A DNA stretch of 64,000 nucleotides from Flaviflagellibacter sp963786225 (GCA_963786225.1 CAWAYQ010000013.1:41797-105796), one strand, 5' to 3'. Counted from the stretch's first letter, positions 45,452 to 54,993 are shown. Notes: generated from the letters alone by a model not told the origin. Made by a program: numbers and translations.

Positions 45452-47239
45452 TCAGCCAAACGTGAAGGCAAATGCCTGCACACCGGGATCGAGGAACCGG
45501 ATCTCGAAAGTTCGATTGTCGATCGGTCCCTTCTGACGAACGATCTGGTAAAGCCGTTGCGATGTCACGACGCCCTGGCCCTCGGCGTCGACATCCGTTC
45601 CGTGGCTTTCGCCGGGGGCCGCTCCGTCAATGGTGACGCGGTAGCGGACAGGCTTTCCGTCCGGGCCGGGCCCCATGACCAGGTTCAGGTCACGGGCGCG
45701 AAATTTGTACGCGATCTCGCCGTTCGGCTGGTCGAGGGACGCGTCCTCGTCGCCAACCGTCCAACCGCCGGACAGCGCCCATTCATTGAGCCGGAGGGGT
45801 CCCTTCTCAAAGGTATGGGGCGCGTCCCGAACCATGCCGTCAGGCGAGGCGAAGTTCTCCGCACGAGCATAGCCGATATATGTTTCCGGCGAGCCGAGAT
45901 CGCTCATACCGGCAGCCATTGCCGCCCCGGTGGTGTTCACCTTGACCAGGTCCGGATTTACGTTCGGCTTCCCGGCTTCGGCGAGAAGCGTCTGGATCAC
46001 TTTCTCGGAGACGTCGTAATCGCCTTCGCCGAACTGATGGTGGCGGACGCGACCTTGCGCATCGATGAAGTAGTGCGCGGGCCAGTACTGATTGTTGAAT
46101 GCGCGCCAAATCGCATAGTCGTTGTCGACGGCAACGGGATAGCCGATCTTCAGGTCGGAAACGGCCATACGTACATTGGCGACGTTCTTTTCGAACGCGA
46201 ATTCCGGGGTATGCACGCCGATGACCACAAGACCTTGATCCTTGTACTTCTCCGCCCAGGCACGCGTATAGGGAAGTGTGCGCAGGCAATTGACGCAGGA
46301 ATAGGTCCAGAAATCGACGAGAACGACCTTGCCCTTCAGCCCTTCGGTGGTCAGCGGCGGTGAATTCAGCCATTCGACGGCGCCCGCCAGCGAAGGCATG
46401 GTCCCTTCGACGGCGAGTTTTGGTAGCCGGGCGGATGTTTTCGCCATCATGGCGGGATTGGCGCTCATCATCGAACCGCCCGTCATGGCGTTTGCGGGCT
46501 GCGCGTTCGAGGCATGAAACGTGTCGAGCAGACTTTGTTCGAGAGAGGTCGTGCTCGCGGTCGAAAGACGCGTGAGCACCCCCGTATCGAGACCGAGCGC
46601 GATCGCCGTAACCGCGCCGAGGACGGCAATCCCCAACCCCCGCCGCAGCCATTCGCTGACGCCGAGAGACCGCTTCATCATCGCAAAAATCCGTCCGCCG
46701 ATGAGAAGAGCAAGCGCGAGCGAAGTCGCCGCGCCGGCGGCATAGGCGATCAGCAGCAGGGACGTCTGGACGTTTGCGCCCTGGAGCGCCGCACCCGTGA
46801 GGATCAGGCCCAGCACCGGTCCGGCACATGGTGCCCAGAGCAGGCCGGTCGCAGCTCCCAAAAGGAGCGACGACAGGATTGCCGATTTGCCCGTTGCCGG
46901 ACCCCCGTCCGCGGACCGGGACAAGCGCGCGCCCAGAGCGACGACGGGACGCGTCATCCAGTCGGACAGTGCCGGAAACACCAGTGCGAGGCCAAACAGC
47001 GCCAGAAGACCTATCGCGACCCCCCGGCCGATATTATTGGCCTCGACGGCCCAGCCTCCCCCGACTGCGGCCAGGGTAGCCACCCCGGCAAAGCTCACCG
47101 CCATCCCGGCCAGCAAAGGCAGGCCGCTCTGCAGGAACGGGCGGTCCGGCCGCGCGAACACGAAGGGCAGGACCGGAAGAATGCACGGGCTGACGATGGT
47201 CAGCACGCCGCCAAGATAGGCCAACAGAAACAGGATCAT
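45452..47239 (-). CDS. dipZ: DipZ-type fused CcdA/thioredoxin/C-terminal domain protein
   Basis: 595 residues. The N-terminal CcdA part (about 1-225) carries paired Cys in SPCILPVLPF and WAPCAGPVLG, and transports reductant across the inner membrane. A periplasmic thioredoxin-like domain follows with YSCVNCLRTLPY (Cys about 315 and 318), then a beta-rich C-terminal domain to 595. The layout is that of DipZ, which handles cytochrome-c maturation or disulfide isomerisation. Its reduction of apocytochromes is plausible as three c-type cytochromes occur in the window. It begins ATG 47239. Confidence 0.9.
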   Translation of the reverse strand: MILFLLAYLGGVLTIVSPCILPVLPFVFARPDRPFLQSGLPLLAGMAVSFAGVATLAAVGGGWAVEANNIGRGVAIGLLALFGLALVFPALSDWMTRPVVALGARLSRSADGGPATGKSAILSSLLLGAATGLLWAPCAGPVLGLILTGAALQGANVQTSLLLIAYAAGAATSLALALLIGGRIFAMMKRSLGVSEWLRRGLGIAVLGAVTAIALGLDTGVLTRLSTASTTSLEQSLLDTFHASNAQPANAMTGGSMMSANPAMMAKTSARLPKLAVEGTMPSLAGAVEWLNSPPLTTEGLKGKVVLVDFWTYSCVNCLRTLPYTRAWAEKYKDQGLVVIGVHTPEFAFEKNVANVRMAVSDLKIGYPVAVDNDYAIWRAFNNQYWPAHYFIDAQGRVRHHQFGEGDYDVSEKVIQTLLAEAGKPNVNPDLVKVNTTGAAMAAGMSDLGSPETYIGYARAENFASPDGMVRDAPHTFEKGPLRLNEWALSGGWTVGDEDASLDQPNGEIAYKFRARDLNLVMGPGPDGKPVRYRVTIDGAAPGESHGTDVDAEGQGVVTSQRLYQIVRQKGPIDNRTFEIRFLDPGVQAFAFTFG

Positions 47240-47434
47240 CGGTTATGGGTCCTTCGAGACGATATCGTTCACGCTCTCAACGATACGAGGGAATGTCCGA
47301 TTTTGATGCGTTCGGCAGCCACGGTTTCGCGACGGCGGCACACGGGGTCGAGCGGCGACACGGTGCGCACGCGAAAGCTGCTGCAATCGGGGCGATCTAT
47401 TTTGAAGGTGCGAAGCCGGCGTGGGCCCGCCGGG

Positions 47435-47504
47435 TGCGGCTTTGCCGCGCTTTAATCCTGGACCCCGGATTACGCGATGCAGCTTCGCTGCACGCAATCC
47501 GGGG
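47435..47504. repeat. Palindromic repeat with GGATTACG-type stem
   Basis: The arms CCCCGGATT (47463-47471) and AATCCGGGG (47496-47504) enclose a smaller stem GCAGC-TTC-GCTGC. A second stem CCGGGTGCGGC-TTT-GCCGCGC begins near 47437. The pair forms a compact hairpin set between dipZ and panD, likely a REP-type element. Compare the other intergenic repeats in this window. Confidence 0.6.
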
Positions 47505-47511
47505 TACGCGC

Positions 47512-47871
47512 TCAGGCCGCCTTGGCGATCCGGCGGTTATCGCCGTCGACCAGGACCACTTCCGGCTGGAACACACGCGCTTCCTCGGCGCTCATCTGCG
47601 CATAGGCGACGATGATGACCTTGTCGCCCGGCAGCGCCAGACGCGCGGCGGCCCCGTTCAGGCCGATCACGCCCGAGCCGCGTTTGCCCTCGATCACATA
47701 GGTCGCAAAGCGCGCGCCGGTGTCCACGTTGTAGATCTCGACCCGCTCGTTAATGAGAAAGCCCGCCGCGTCGGACAGATCGCGGTCGATCGAAATCGAG
47801 CCCTCATAATGAAGGTCGGCCTCGGTCACCGTGGCGCGGTGAATTTTGCCCTTCATCATGGTGACGATCAT
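47512..47871 (-). CDS. panD: Aspartate 1-decarboxylase proenzyme
   Basis: 119 residues. The self-cleavage site is the G24-S25 in LHYEGSISID, which forms the pyruvoyl group; the rest follows PanD (AAGFLINERVEIYNVDTGARFATYV, GLNGAAARLALPGDKVIIVAYAQM). The enzyme makes beta-alanine for pantothenate in the cytoplasm. The start ATG 47871 (MIVTMMKGKIHRATV) gives canonical numbering; a longer frame runs to 47925 without similarity. No other pan genes are visible. Confidence 0.93.
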   Translation of the reverse strand: MIVTMMKGKIHRATVTEADLHYEGSISIDRDLSDAAGFLINERVEIYNVDTGARFATYVIEGKRGSGVIGLNGAAARLALPGDKVIIVAYAQMSAEEARVFQPEVVLVDGDNRRIAKAA

Positions 47872-48015
47872 GGCCAGCCTCGCGGTGTTTGGGGTCGCGG
47901 TCTGATAGCGGAACGAGCCCGCCATGCCTAATCACATCCCGGACAACCTGTGCGAGGCACCCTCTCCGGGGACGCGACTTGGCGATTTCGTTCTGCTAAC
48001 GTTCGCATCGATTCC

Positions 48016-49122
48016 ATGCCCCACTTCACACCCCATCAGGACGCCGCGCTGAAGGCTGTCTCGGACTGGCTCAAGTCCAAGCCCGGCAAAGGCGGCCCCC
48101 AGGTCTTCCGTCTGTTCGGTTATGCCGGCACCGGCAAGACCACGCTCGCGCGCCATCTGGCTGAGGGCATCGAAGGCACGGTGAAATACGCCGCCTTCAC
48201 CGGGAAGGCCGCGCTCGTCATGCGCTCGCGCGGCTGCGACGGCGCCTCGACGATCCACAGCCTGATCTACAAGGCCAAGGAGAGCAGCGAGGAGATACCG
48301 AGCTTCGAGCTCTGGGACGAGGCCCCCGCCTCGCGCGCCAAGCTCATCGTCGTCGACGAGGCGAGCATGGTCGATGCCGAACTCGGCCGCGATCTTCTGT
48401 CGTTCGGCGCGCCGGTTCTCGTGCTCGGCGACCCGGCGCAGCTGCCGCCGATCCAGGGCGGCGGTTTCTTCACCAATCAGGAACCGGACGTGATGCTGAC
48501 CGAGGTGCACCGGCAGGCCGAAAACGACCCGATCGTGCGCCTGTCCATGCTCGTGCGCGAGGGTCGCGAACTCGTGCCCGGCACCTATGGCGAATCGGAA
48601 GTCGTGCCCAAGTCGAAGCTCGACCCGGCACGCGTCCTCGGCGCCGAACAGATCCTCGTCGGCCGCAACAACACCCGCCGCGCCTACAACAAGCGCATGC
48701 GCGAGCGGCGCGGCTTCACCGAGGAACTCCCCGTCGCCGGCGACAAGCTGGTCTGCCTGCGCAACAACCGCCGCAAGGCTCTGTTCAACGGCGGTCTCTG
48801 GACCGTCACCGAACGCCGTGCCTCGAAAACCAAGCTCGTGACCATGCGCGTCCGCCCGGAAGACGATCCATCGGCACGCGAGACCAAGGTGACGGTGCGT
48901 CCCGAATGCTTCCTCGGCGCGGTCGAACAGCTGTCCTGGGAAGAACGGCGTCATTACGACGAATTCGATTTCGGCTATGTGCTGACCGTGCACAAGTCGC
49001 AGGGCTCGCAATGGGACGATGTCGTCCTCTTCGACGAGAGCTTCGCCTTCACTGAGAGCCGCGCGCGCTGGCTCTACACCGGGATCACGCGGGCGGCGAA
49101 GCGTCTCAGCGTCGTCGTCTGA
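48016..49122 (+). CDS. RecD-like ATP-dependent DNA helicase
   Basis: 368 residues. Walker A GYAGTGKTT at 35-43, motif II VVDEASMVD, motif III LVLGDPAQLPPIQGG and the C-terminal VLTVHKSQGSQWDDVVLFDE and YTGITRAAKRL mark a small RecD/TraA-type SF1B helicase (5'-3'). It lacks the N-terminal domain of RecD2. The start ATG 48016 agrees with the family N-terminus (FTPHQDAALKAVSDWL); the frame opens earlier at 47950. A role in DNA repair or R-loop processing is inference. It stands alone. Confidence 0.85.
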   Translation: MPHFTPHQDAALKAVSDWLKSKPGKGGPQVFRLFGYAGTGKTTLARHLAEGIEGTVKYAAFTGKAALVMRSRGCDGASTIHSLIYKAKESSEEIPSFELWDEAPASRAKLIVVDEASMVDAELGRDLLSFGAPVLVLGDPAQLPPIQGGGFFTNQEPDVMLTEVHRQAENDPIVRLSMLVREGRELVPGTYGESEVVPKSKLDPARVLGAEQILVGRNNTRRAYNKRMRERRGFTEELPVAGDKLVCLRNNRRKALFNGGLWTVTERRASKTKLVTMRVRPEDDPSARETKVTVRPECFLGAVEQLSWEERRHYDEFDFGYVLTVHKSQGSQWDDVVLFDESFAFTESRARWLYTGITRAAKRLSVVV

Positions 49123-49201
49123 GACCCGGATAATCCACCGCCGAGACTTGGCAAACTCACCGGATTAGGCCCAATAACACGACCTAACCCGGGTGACAGG
49201 C

Positions 49202-49337
49202 TTGAGTTTTTTAGAATTCGGGCATTCTTCTGGGGCTGGTCGTGTACGGGCTGCAGCGCAGTCTCATACGGTTCGCACGGCGCTGGCGGACGGCGCATCC
49301 GCCGCGCCGGCGGCTTTCGCAGGCTCCCGCCGAATAG
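49202..49337 (+). CDS. Short membrane protein, one extra base at 49220-49222
   Basis: A frame too short for routine calling. From TTG 49202 (or GTG 49193) the sequence reads MSFLEF; deleting one G in GGG at 49220-49222 gives MSFLEFGILLGLVVYGL and then QRSLIRFARRWRTAHPP to a TAG at 49337, a 44-residue protein with one membrane helix and a basic tail. Without the deletion neither frame is sensible. Family not recognised. Confidence 0.4.
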
Positions 49338-49383
49338 GATCGCGGTAAGGAAAAGGTGCGGGCGCTGGAGGCGCCCGCACCTT
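49338..49383 (-). terminator. Hairpin terminator after formate dehydrogenase
   Basis: A perfect 13-bp stem AAGGTGCGGGCGC / GCGCCCGCACCTT (49353-49365 and 49371-49383) with a TGGAG loop. On the minus strand it is followed by TT-CC-TTACC, a weak T-tract, about 90 bp after the fdh stop. It could also act on the plus strand after the small membrane gene. Confidence 0.55.
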
Positions 49384-49469
49384 CGGGTCCGCGGGGAATT
49401 TCGGCTCGAACGGCGGCGTGACTGCTGAGGGCACGCCGCCGGGGCTTCAGATCCGCGCGAGAACGGTCA

Positions 49470-50672
49470 TCAGACCTTTTTGAACTTCGCGGCGTCTTCC
49501 GAACCCTTCGTCGCATTTCCCTTCGAGTAGGAATGCGCGCCGGTGCCGGCGAGAGCGCCGTCCTGCACGATCAGGTATTCGTCGCGGATCGGCCGACCCT
49601 CGAAATAGCATTCGAGGATTTCGCGCGTGCCCGCGGCGTAGCGTGTCTGAGCCGAGAGCGACGTGCCCGAAATGTGAGGCGTCATGCCGTTGTTCTTGAC
49701 GGTGCGCCACGGATGGTCGTTCGGCGCGGGCTGCGGGAACCAGACATCGCCCGCATAGCCGGCAAGATGGCCGCTTTCGAGAGCACGCGTGATGGCGTCG
49801 CGATCGACGATCTTGGCGCGTGCCGTATTCACGATGTAGGAGCCGCGCTTCATCGTCTTTATGAGCTTCTCGTCGAAGAGATTCTCGGTCTCGGGATGCA
49901 ACGGCGCATTGATCGTGACGACGTCGCAGACCTTCACCATGTCCTGCGCCGTCTCATGCCAGGTCAGGCCCAACTCCTTCTCGATTTCCGGCGAGAGGCG
50001 GTGGCGGTCGGTGTAATGAAGCTTCATGTCGAAAGGTTTCAGACGGCGCAGGACCGCGAGGCCGATGCGGCCGGCGGCAACCGTGCCGACATGCATGCCT
50101 TCGACGTCGTAGGACTGAGCAACCGCATCGGCGATGTTCCAGCCGCCCTTGCGGACGATGTCGTGCGCCGGAATATAGTTGCGGACCAGGCCGAGGATCA
50201 TCATCACCACGTGCTCGGCGACCGAGATCGAGTTGCAGTAGGTGACTTCGGCGACCGTGATCTTGCGGTCGATCGCGGCCTGAAGGTCGACATGATCGGA
50301 ACCGATGCCGGCGGTCAGCGCCATTTTCAGCTTCGGCGCCTTCGCGATGCGCTCGGCGGTGAGGTAGGCCGGCCAGAACGGCTGCGAAATTATGATTTCC
50401 GCGTCGTGAAGATGCTTTTCGAGCTCGGAGTCCGGACCGTCCTTGGACGATGTAACGACGAGTTCGTGGCCGAGACTTTCGAGCCATTTGCGCAGACCCA
50501 GCGCTCCCGACACCGAGCCGAGAAGTTCGCCGGGCTTGAAATCGACGGCTTTCGGGGTCGGCGCTGTCTGGCCGCCCGGATAGCTCTTGATCTCCGGAAT
50601 GCTGTCGCGCGCATATTTCGGCGGGTAGCCGGTTTCCGGATCGTCGTAGAGAACAGCAACAACTTTAGCCAT
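49470..50672 (-). CDS. fdh: NAD-dependent formate dehydrogenase
   Basis: 400 residues, like the single-subunit Fdh of Pseudomonas and Moraxella. LTAGIGSDHVDLQAA, the Rossmann motif VAAGRIGLAVLRRL, YTDRHRL (Asp favouring NAD+ over NADP+), the catalytic Arg in NTARAKIVD and His in NGMTPHISGT are present. It oxidises formate to CO2 with NAD+ in the cytoplasm. The start ATG 50672 follows GGGAGGAA. Its 207-bp leader carries three inverted repeats. The formamidase encoded 7 kb away could feed it formate. Confidence 0.95.
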   Translation of the reverse strand: MAKVVAVLYDDPETGYPPKYARDSIPEIKSYPGGQTAPTPKAVDFKPGELLGSVSGALGLRKWLESLGHELVVTSSKDGPDSELEKHLHDAEIIISQPFWPAYLTAERIAKAPKLKMALTAGIGSDHVDLQAAIDRKITVAEVTYCNSISVAEHVVMMILGLVRNYIPAHDIVRKGGWNIADAVAQSYDVEGMHVGTVAAGRIGLAVLRRLKPFDMKLHYTDRHRLSPEIEKELGLTWHETAQDMVKVCDVVTINAPLHPETENLFDEKLIKTMKRGSYIVNTARAKIVDRDAITRALESGHLAGYAGDVWFPQPAPNDHPWRTVKNNGMTPHISGTSLSAQTRYAAGTREILECYFEGRPIRDEYLIVQDGALAGTGAHSYSKGNATKGSEDAAKFKKV

Positions 50673-50712
50673 GGTCAGTTCCTCCCAGAACTGTCGGCCG
50701 TTCGCGCACTCC

Positions 50713-50807
50713 CGGGATCGGGCAAAGCCGATCCCTTGCCGCGACGACGGTGTCGCGGCTCCAGGAGCGCCAAGTGATTGCGAACGGTCTGCTGTCGCCA
50801 CTTGGCG
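50713..50807. promoter_or_regulatory. Three inverted repeats in the fdh leader
   Basis: CGCCAAGTG / CACTTGGCG (50768-50776 and 50799-50807, 9-bp arms 22 bp apart), GCCGCGAC-GACGGT-GTCGCGGC (50738-50759) and GGGATCGG-GCAAAG-CCGATCCC (50713-50735) follow one another between the lysR gene and fdh. The wide outer repeat could be a regulator site; the compact ones could end lysR transcripts or act on the fdh mRNA. Confidence 0.5.
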
Positions 50808-50879
50808 TCAGCTTCTGCGAGATATGTGCGGCGGGCGGCCGCAGCGTTCAAACTGTTTGTTTTTGTCTGTCGATAGGAG

Positions 50880-51800
50880 TTAGCGATTAAGGCCGATATC
50901 GCCTTCCAGCTTCAAGCGGACGTCGGGAAGTGCCGCCACGGCACGAAGCGCTCGCGCCAACGGCTGCAGCGGTTCACGCTCGGCCACGACGAGCCCGACC
51001 TGATGTCGTGCCGCCGGATCGACCAGTTTCAGGCTTGTCAGCCCTTTCAGCTCGCCCATCACCGCAAGATAGGTGTGAGGCAGAACGGTCGACCAGCGTG
51101 TCGTCGTCAGATGCTGCAGCAGCGCGAACGGCGAATTCGTCTCGAACACCGGCCGCACCACCGTCCCCGCCTCGCGGAAATGCATGTCGAGGATGCGGCG
51201 GTTCTGCATATCCGAGGTCAGAAGCCCGAGCGGCAGGCCGGCCGCCTCCTCCCAGGTTACCGTCTTGCGCGTGTCGAACGGACCGCCGGAGGGCGTGACC
51301 AGGACGTAATGCTCTTCGTAAAGTGAGAATGTACGCACACGCGCCAACGGCTCGTTGTCGAGGTAGGTCACGCCGGCATCGAGCTCGAACGCATCGAGCC
51401 CACGCTGGATCTCGGCCGAGGTCTGCGACAGAACCTGGATCGTGGTGCGCGGATGGGCCATCGCGAACGCCTCCGTCAGCCAATGCACCAGAGGCAGGGC
51501 GACCGGAATGACGCCGATCTTGAGCTGCCCCGTCATCCCGTCGCGCAGATTTCCGAGTTCCTGCTCCAGTCCCTCGTAATCGGCGGTGACGCGCTGCGCC
51601 CAGGCCAGCACGTGCTCGCCCTCGGCGGTGAAGCCCACGAAGCGATGTCCGCGCTCGACGACGAGCACGCCGAGCGTTTCCTCGATCTGCTTGATCCCGG
51701 CCGAAAGCGTCGGCTGCGTCACGTTGCAGGCTGCGGCCGCACGCGCGAAATGCCGTTCGCGGGCGAGCGCCGTCAGATATTGCAGTTGCCGGATGAGCAT
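50880..51800 (-). CDS. LysR-family regulator next to formate dehydrogenase
   Basis: 306 residues. LysR helix-turn-helix at residues about 1-60 (RQLQYLTALARERHFARAAAACNVTQPTLSAGIKQIEETLG) and a periplasmic-binding-like effector domain (LKIGVIPVALPLVHWL, AGVTYLDNEPLARV). It lies on the same strand just upstream of fdh, with no other gene between, so it is a plausible regulator of formate use. Start ATG 51800; it may be autogenous. Confidence 0.88.
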   Translation of the reverse strand: MLIRQLQYLTALARERHFARAAAACNVTQPTLSAGIKQIEETLGVLVVERGHRFVGFTAEGEHVLAWAQRVTADYEGLEQELGNLRDGMTGQLKIGVIPVALPLVHWLTEAFAMAHPRTTIQVLSQTSAEIQRGLDAFELDAGVTYLDNEPLARVRTFSLYEEHYVLVTPSGGPFDTRKTVTWEEAAGLPLGLLTSDMQNRRILDMHFREAGTVVRPVFETNSPFALLQHLTTTRWSTVLPHTYLAVMGELKGLTSLKLVDPAARHQVGLVVAEREPLQPLARALRAVAALPDVRLKLEGDIGLNR

Positions 51801-51966
51801 CGGAAGCCTGAGATCGAGATGAGCGCAAGATCATTGCGGAGGTTAATCGTAACGGCAACCGGCGGGAATTGGAGCGGCTCCGGTAAAGACCGGATGACGA
51901 CAAGTCCTATCAACTGATCGGCTATATCTATTTGACCTTGCGCCATGAAACTGGGACACGCGGCTC

Positions 51967-52724
51967 ATGTCCCCCCTCGCCCGCAAAACGGCCGCCCCGC
52001 GCGGTGCACCTGCCTTTGCCGAGACCTATGACCGGCTCGCCGGCATGGAGGGCGATTTCACGCCGCATCAGATCGAAGCTATGGCCCTGGCCTCTCGCCA
52101 CAGCGTGCTCGATGTCGGCGCGGGTTCCGGCCGTCTCGCCCTGCCCGTCGCGCTGCGCGTGCGCAGTGTCACCGCGCTCGATCATGCGCAGCCTTTGCTC
52201 GACCGTCTGAACGCTTCGGCGGAGACCGACGGCATCACCAACATCACGACACGCACCGCCCAGTGGGACGACATCGAGCCCGGCCGCGATCTGCCGCGCC
52301 ATGACGTCGTCATCGCCTCGCGCTTCACCGGTACGCACGATCTGATGAAGCTCGACGCCGCAGCGAACGAGCTTGTCTAGTGCTGCTGTTCGCGGGGCCG
52401 AGCACGCGAGCGCTGCATAGTGCGCTGCTTGAAGGCATTTCCCCGGATGAGGAGGACCCGCCGGTTGCGCGGCCCGGCGTCGTCTCGCTGTTCAACGAAT
52501 TGTCGGAGTTCGGTGTCGAGCCGAATGTGGTGCACGTCGCGGACGGTTTCTCGCGTCTTTATGCCGATGAACGCACCGCGATCGCGGATTTTTCATGGCT
52601 CGCGATCGACCTCGCATTCCAGCCGCTGCTCAACCGCAACATCCGGCGGTTCCTGCGGCCAGAGAAGAACGGTGTGCGCTTCCTGTTCGAAACGCGCAGC
52701 GCGATCGTCTGGTGGCGGAAATAA
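51967..52724 (+). CDS. SAM-dependent methyltransferase, one base missing near 52376
   Basis: A restored protein of 252 residues. The SAM motif VLDVGAGSGRLALPVALRV lies at about 47-65; VTALDHAQPLL is the acidic-loop motif and MDDIEPGRDLPRHDVVIASR-type follows. Frame 1 stops at 52378 with TAG; adding one base in GTC-TAGTG gives GAG CTT GTC NTA GTG CTG and the tail GPSTRALHSALLEGI, SLFNELSEFGVEPNVV. The family resembles class I methyltransferases of unknown target. It starts at ATG 51967. Confidence 0.7.
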
Positions 52725-52725
52725 T

Positions 52726-53874
52726 CTAGCGGGCGGCGTAAACCGGCAAACCGTCGTGGAACGCCTTGCCGGCTTTGGCTTCGGCCTCGCCCCAGTCGAA
52801 CAGCGCCTTCATATACACCCCGTCGAACGCCCCCTGATACGGATGGTCGAACTCTTCCGCGATGTAGGCAAGATGGAATTTCACGCCGTCCTTGTTCGCG
52901 GCTGCCCGGGCGCGGTCGGTGTCGATCCGTCCTGCAAATTTCAGCGCAATCGAAATGCCGCGCGCCAGCAGTGATAGAACATTCTGCTGGACCATCTCGA
53001 AATAGGGCTGGGACTTCGCGTTCAGCAGGACATACAGCTCGGTGGCGGGAAGCTTGAAGCTCGCCGTGCCTTCAAGCCAGTCTATCGGCGCGACATAGAA
53101 CGGCCCGCCCACGCTGCCGTCGATATGGACCTCGCGTACGCATTTTCCGTTCGCCTCAAGATCGATCGTGACCGGCGGGAACAACCCCGGCACGGAGGAT
53201 GAGGCCAGGATGACGTCGCGGAACAGAGCGAGCGCCGCCGCGTCTCCCTTGGCAGCGATCGCCCCTAGATCCCAGATGACGCGGCGTTCGGAATCGAGGT
53301 TCATCGTACCGACGTAAAGACGCCGCCCTTTCCGGTGCTCTTCGGCCACGGCCTTCAGAAGGTCCGGCGTCACCTGCCGGGCGATCAGATCCTTCAGCGG
53401 CCAGGTGTCGACAAGGCTCTGATCGGTGTCGAGGTCTTCGAAAATATCGCCGGCATTGATGGTCGTGTAATTTTCGCGCAGCTTCTCGTCATAAGCCTTG
53501 CCGAGAAACACGAAGGGGGCGATGGCGGCCCCGGTCGAAAGTCCGGTAATGACGGAGAAGTCCGGGCGCCCGCCGGCCATGGCGCTCCAACCGTTCAGCA
53601 CCCCGGCCGCATAGGCGCCGTCCGCCCCCCCGCCCGAAATCGCGAGCCAGGGGCCAGGCTTTTTCGGCATCGCCTTCAGGAAGGCGTCCGGATCGTCGGC
53701 AAAGAACCGGACGTCCGGGATTCCCGGCACCTGGGCGGCCTTCTGATCGTCAAGGGTGAAGGGCGCGCGCAGACCCTCGGCCGTCATGCAGTCGGCCGGC
53801 GCGGCGGACGCTCCGGACGGCAGGGCGCAGATGGCGACCAGAAGAAGGATAGCAAAGCGCATCGTCGCACTCAT
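52726..53874 (-). CDS. Patatin-like phospholipase, secreted
   Basis: 382 residues. A signal peptide (about 1-24, ending GASA), an oxyanion loop AISGGGADGAYAAG (about 78-91), a nucleophile S113 in GLSTG and a catalytic Asp D252 in IDGSVGG. The dyad and loop are intact, so a lipid acyl hydrolase is expected, acting in the periplasm or outside. The start ATG 53874 is chosen; ATG 53862 is also reasonable. It is convergent with the methyltransferase, 1 bp apart. Confidence 0.85.
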   Translation of the reverse strand: MSATMRFAILLLVAICALPSGASAAPADCMTAEGLRAPFTLDDQKAAQVPGIPDVRFFADDPDAFLKAMPKKPGPWLAISGGGADGAYAAGVLNGWSAMAGGRPDFSVITGLSTGAAIAPFVFLGKAYDEKLRENYTTINAGDIFEDLDTDQSLVDTWPLKDLIARQVTPDLLKAVAEEHRKGRRLYVGTMNLDSERRVIWDLGAIAAKGDAAALALFRDVILASSSVPGLFPPVTIDLEANGKCVREVHIDGSVGGPFYVAPIDWLEGTASFKLPATELYVLLNAKSQPYFEMVQQNVLSLLARGISIALKFAGRIDTDRARAAANKDGVKFHLAYIAEEFDHPYQGAFDGVYMKALFDWGEAEAKAGKAFHDGLPVYAAR

Positions 53875-54067
53875 GTGGTTCTCGGCTCCGCCCTGGCGAG
53901 GTGCCTGCGCCAGCGTGACGCTGGATGCCGCGAAGCCTAGTCGCGGATTAACGCAAACCGGAGCCTTTCAGGCGCAATCAACATCTGAATGACAGGGGTA
54001 ATGGGCTGGATCCCGTTGCGCCTCTCGAGCGCGACGGGAAAAACGCCCGGTCAGGCGGTAACGGCAG

Positions 54068-54571
54068 TCAGCGCGGACCGATGGCTTCGGCGAGTTCCTG
54101 ATAGGGCTCGCAGTCTTTGCCGCAAATAGCCTCGAGCTTTCCCAGCTCGGCCTTGGCAAGGTCGATCCGGCCGGTCGCGACATAGCCTTCGCCGAGATAT
54201 TCGCGGGTGGCGGCATTGTTCGGGTCGAGCGCCAGCGCCTGATGATAGTGCGCGATGCCGTCCTCGGTCTTTCCGCTCTTGCGCAGGCTGTATCCGACAT
54301 AGGTCAGCGCCACGGCATCCTTTGCCTTCACCATGGCAAGCACATCGAGCGCCTCGTCATAGCGTCCGGCCTTGGCCAAAGCGCGGCCCGTGCCGATGAG
54401 ATCGCTGTCGGGCAATTCGGAATTGGCCTTTACGCATTTGCCGGCCTTGCTGCTCCAGACCTGACCTTTGGGGCAATCGGGAGGCGAGTTGCCGCCGGAG
54501 TCTGCCGCGAGCGCCAGACCGGGCATTGCGAGGGCGGCCAGAACTAAAAACGATGCGGAATAGCGGGTCAT
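54068..54571 (-). CDS. Secreted TPR-repeat protein
   Basis: 167 residues: signal peptide (about 1-23, ending ALA), a two-Cys segment PKGQVWSSKAGKCV, and about three tetratricopeptide-like helices (ALAKAGRYDEALDVLAMV, LRKSGKTEDGIAHYHQALALDPNNAATREYLGEGY). The start ATG 54571 follows GGAGGAAAT. The protein is probably periplasmic and mediates protein contacts. No partner is apparent. Confidence 0.75.
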   Translation of the reverse strand: MTRYSASFLVLAALAMPGLALAADSGGNSPPDCPKGQVWSSKAGKCVKANSELPDSDLIGTGRALAKAGRYDEALDVLAMVKAKDAVALTYVGYSLRKSGKTEDGIAHYHQALALDPNNAATREYLGEGYVATGRIDLAKAELGKLEAICGKDCEPYQELAEAIGPR

Positions 54572-54993
54572 GGGCAATTTCCTCCGGTCGGAAGCGCCGA
54601 GACTAACCTCGCTCGAATGACCGGCACGTCACAACCGCGTGACGGCGGTTTAACTCATGGCGAAAGCGCGAGCGAGTTGGTCTCGGATCGGTTTGAGCAG
54701 TAACCAAAGGCCGTTCTCGAACCCGTGTCGATAAAGGTCTCCGCCAGCATGCCGGGGCAGCAGCGTCTTTTTCGTTGAGTTCTGGGCCCATAGGGTTTGG
54801 CGCAGGCTCCGCATGGACCGGATGCGCTCCTCGTCTTATTCTCACGAACGCGCTGGAATGTTTTGAATCCGGCCAGCATGAGGCCGCGTCGCTATCGAAG
54901 AAGGATTGAAGGAGAGAATCCACGCGGAGCACTGAGCCTTTGCACGACCATAGATCAAGGACCAGCCCTCGGCGTTCCGCGGGCCCAACGGTC
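54572..54993. other. Intergenic stretch without recognised genes
   Basis: About 420 bp between the TPR and NfeD genes. Short frames occur (74 codons on the minus strand at 54655-54879) but none shows a recognised family or a convincing start. No hairpin of note was found. The NfeD promoter should lie in the right half. Confidence 0.4.

Noticed and set aside
54655..54879. A 74-codon minus-strand frame before the NfeD gene
   Set aside because: Cys- and Arg-rich chance-like sequence without RBS or recognised family.
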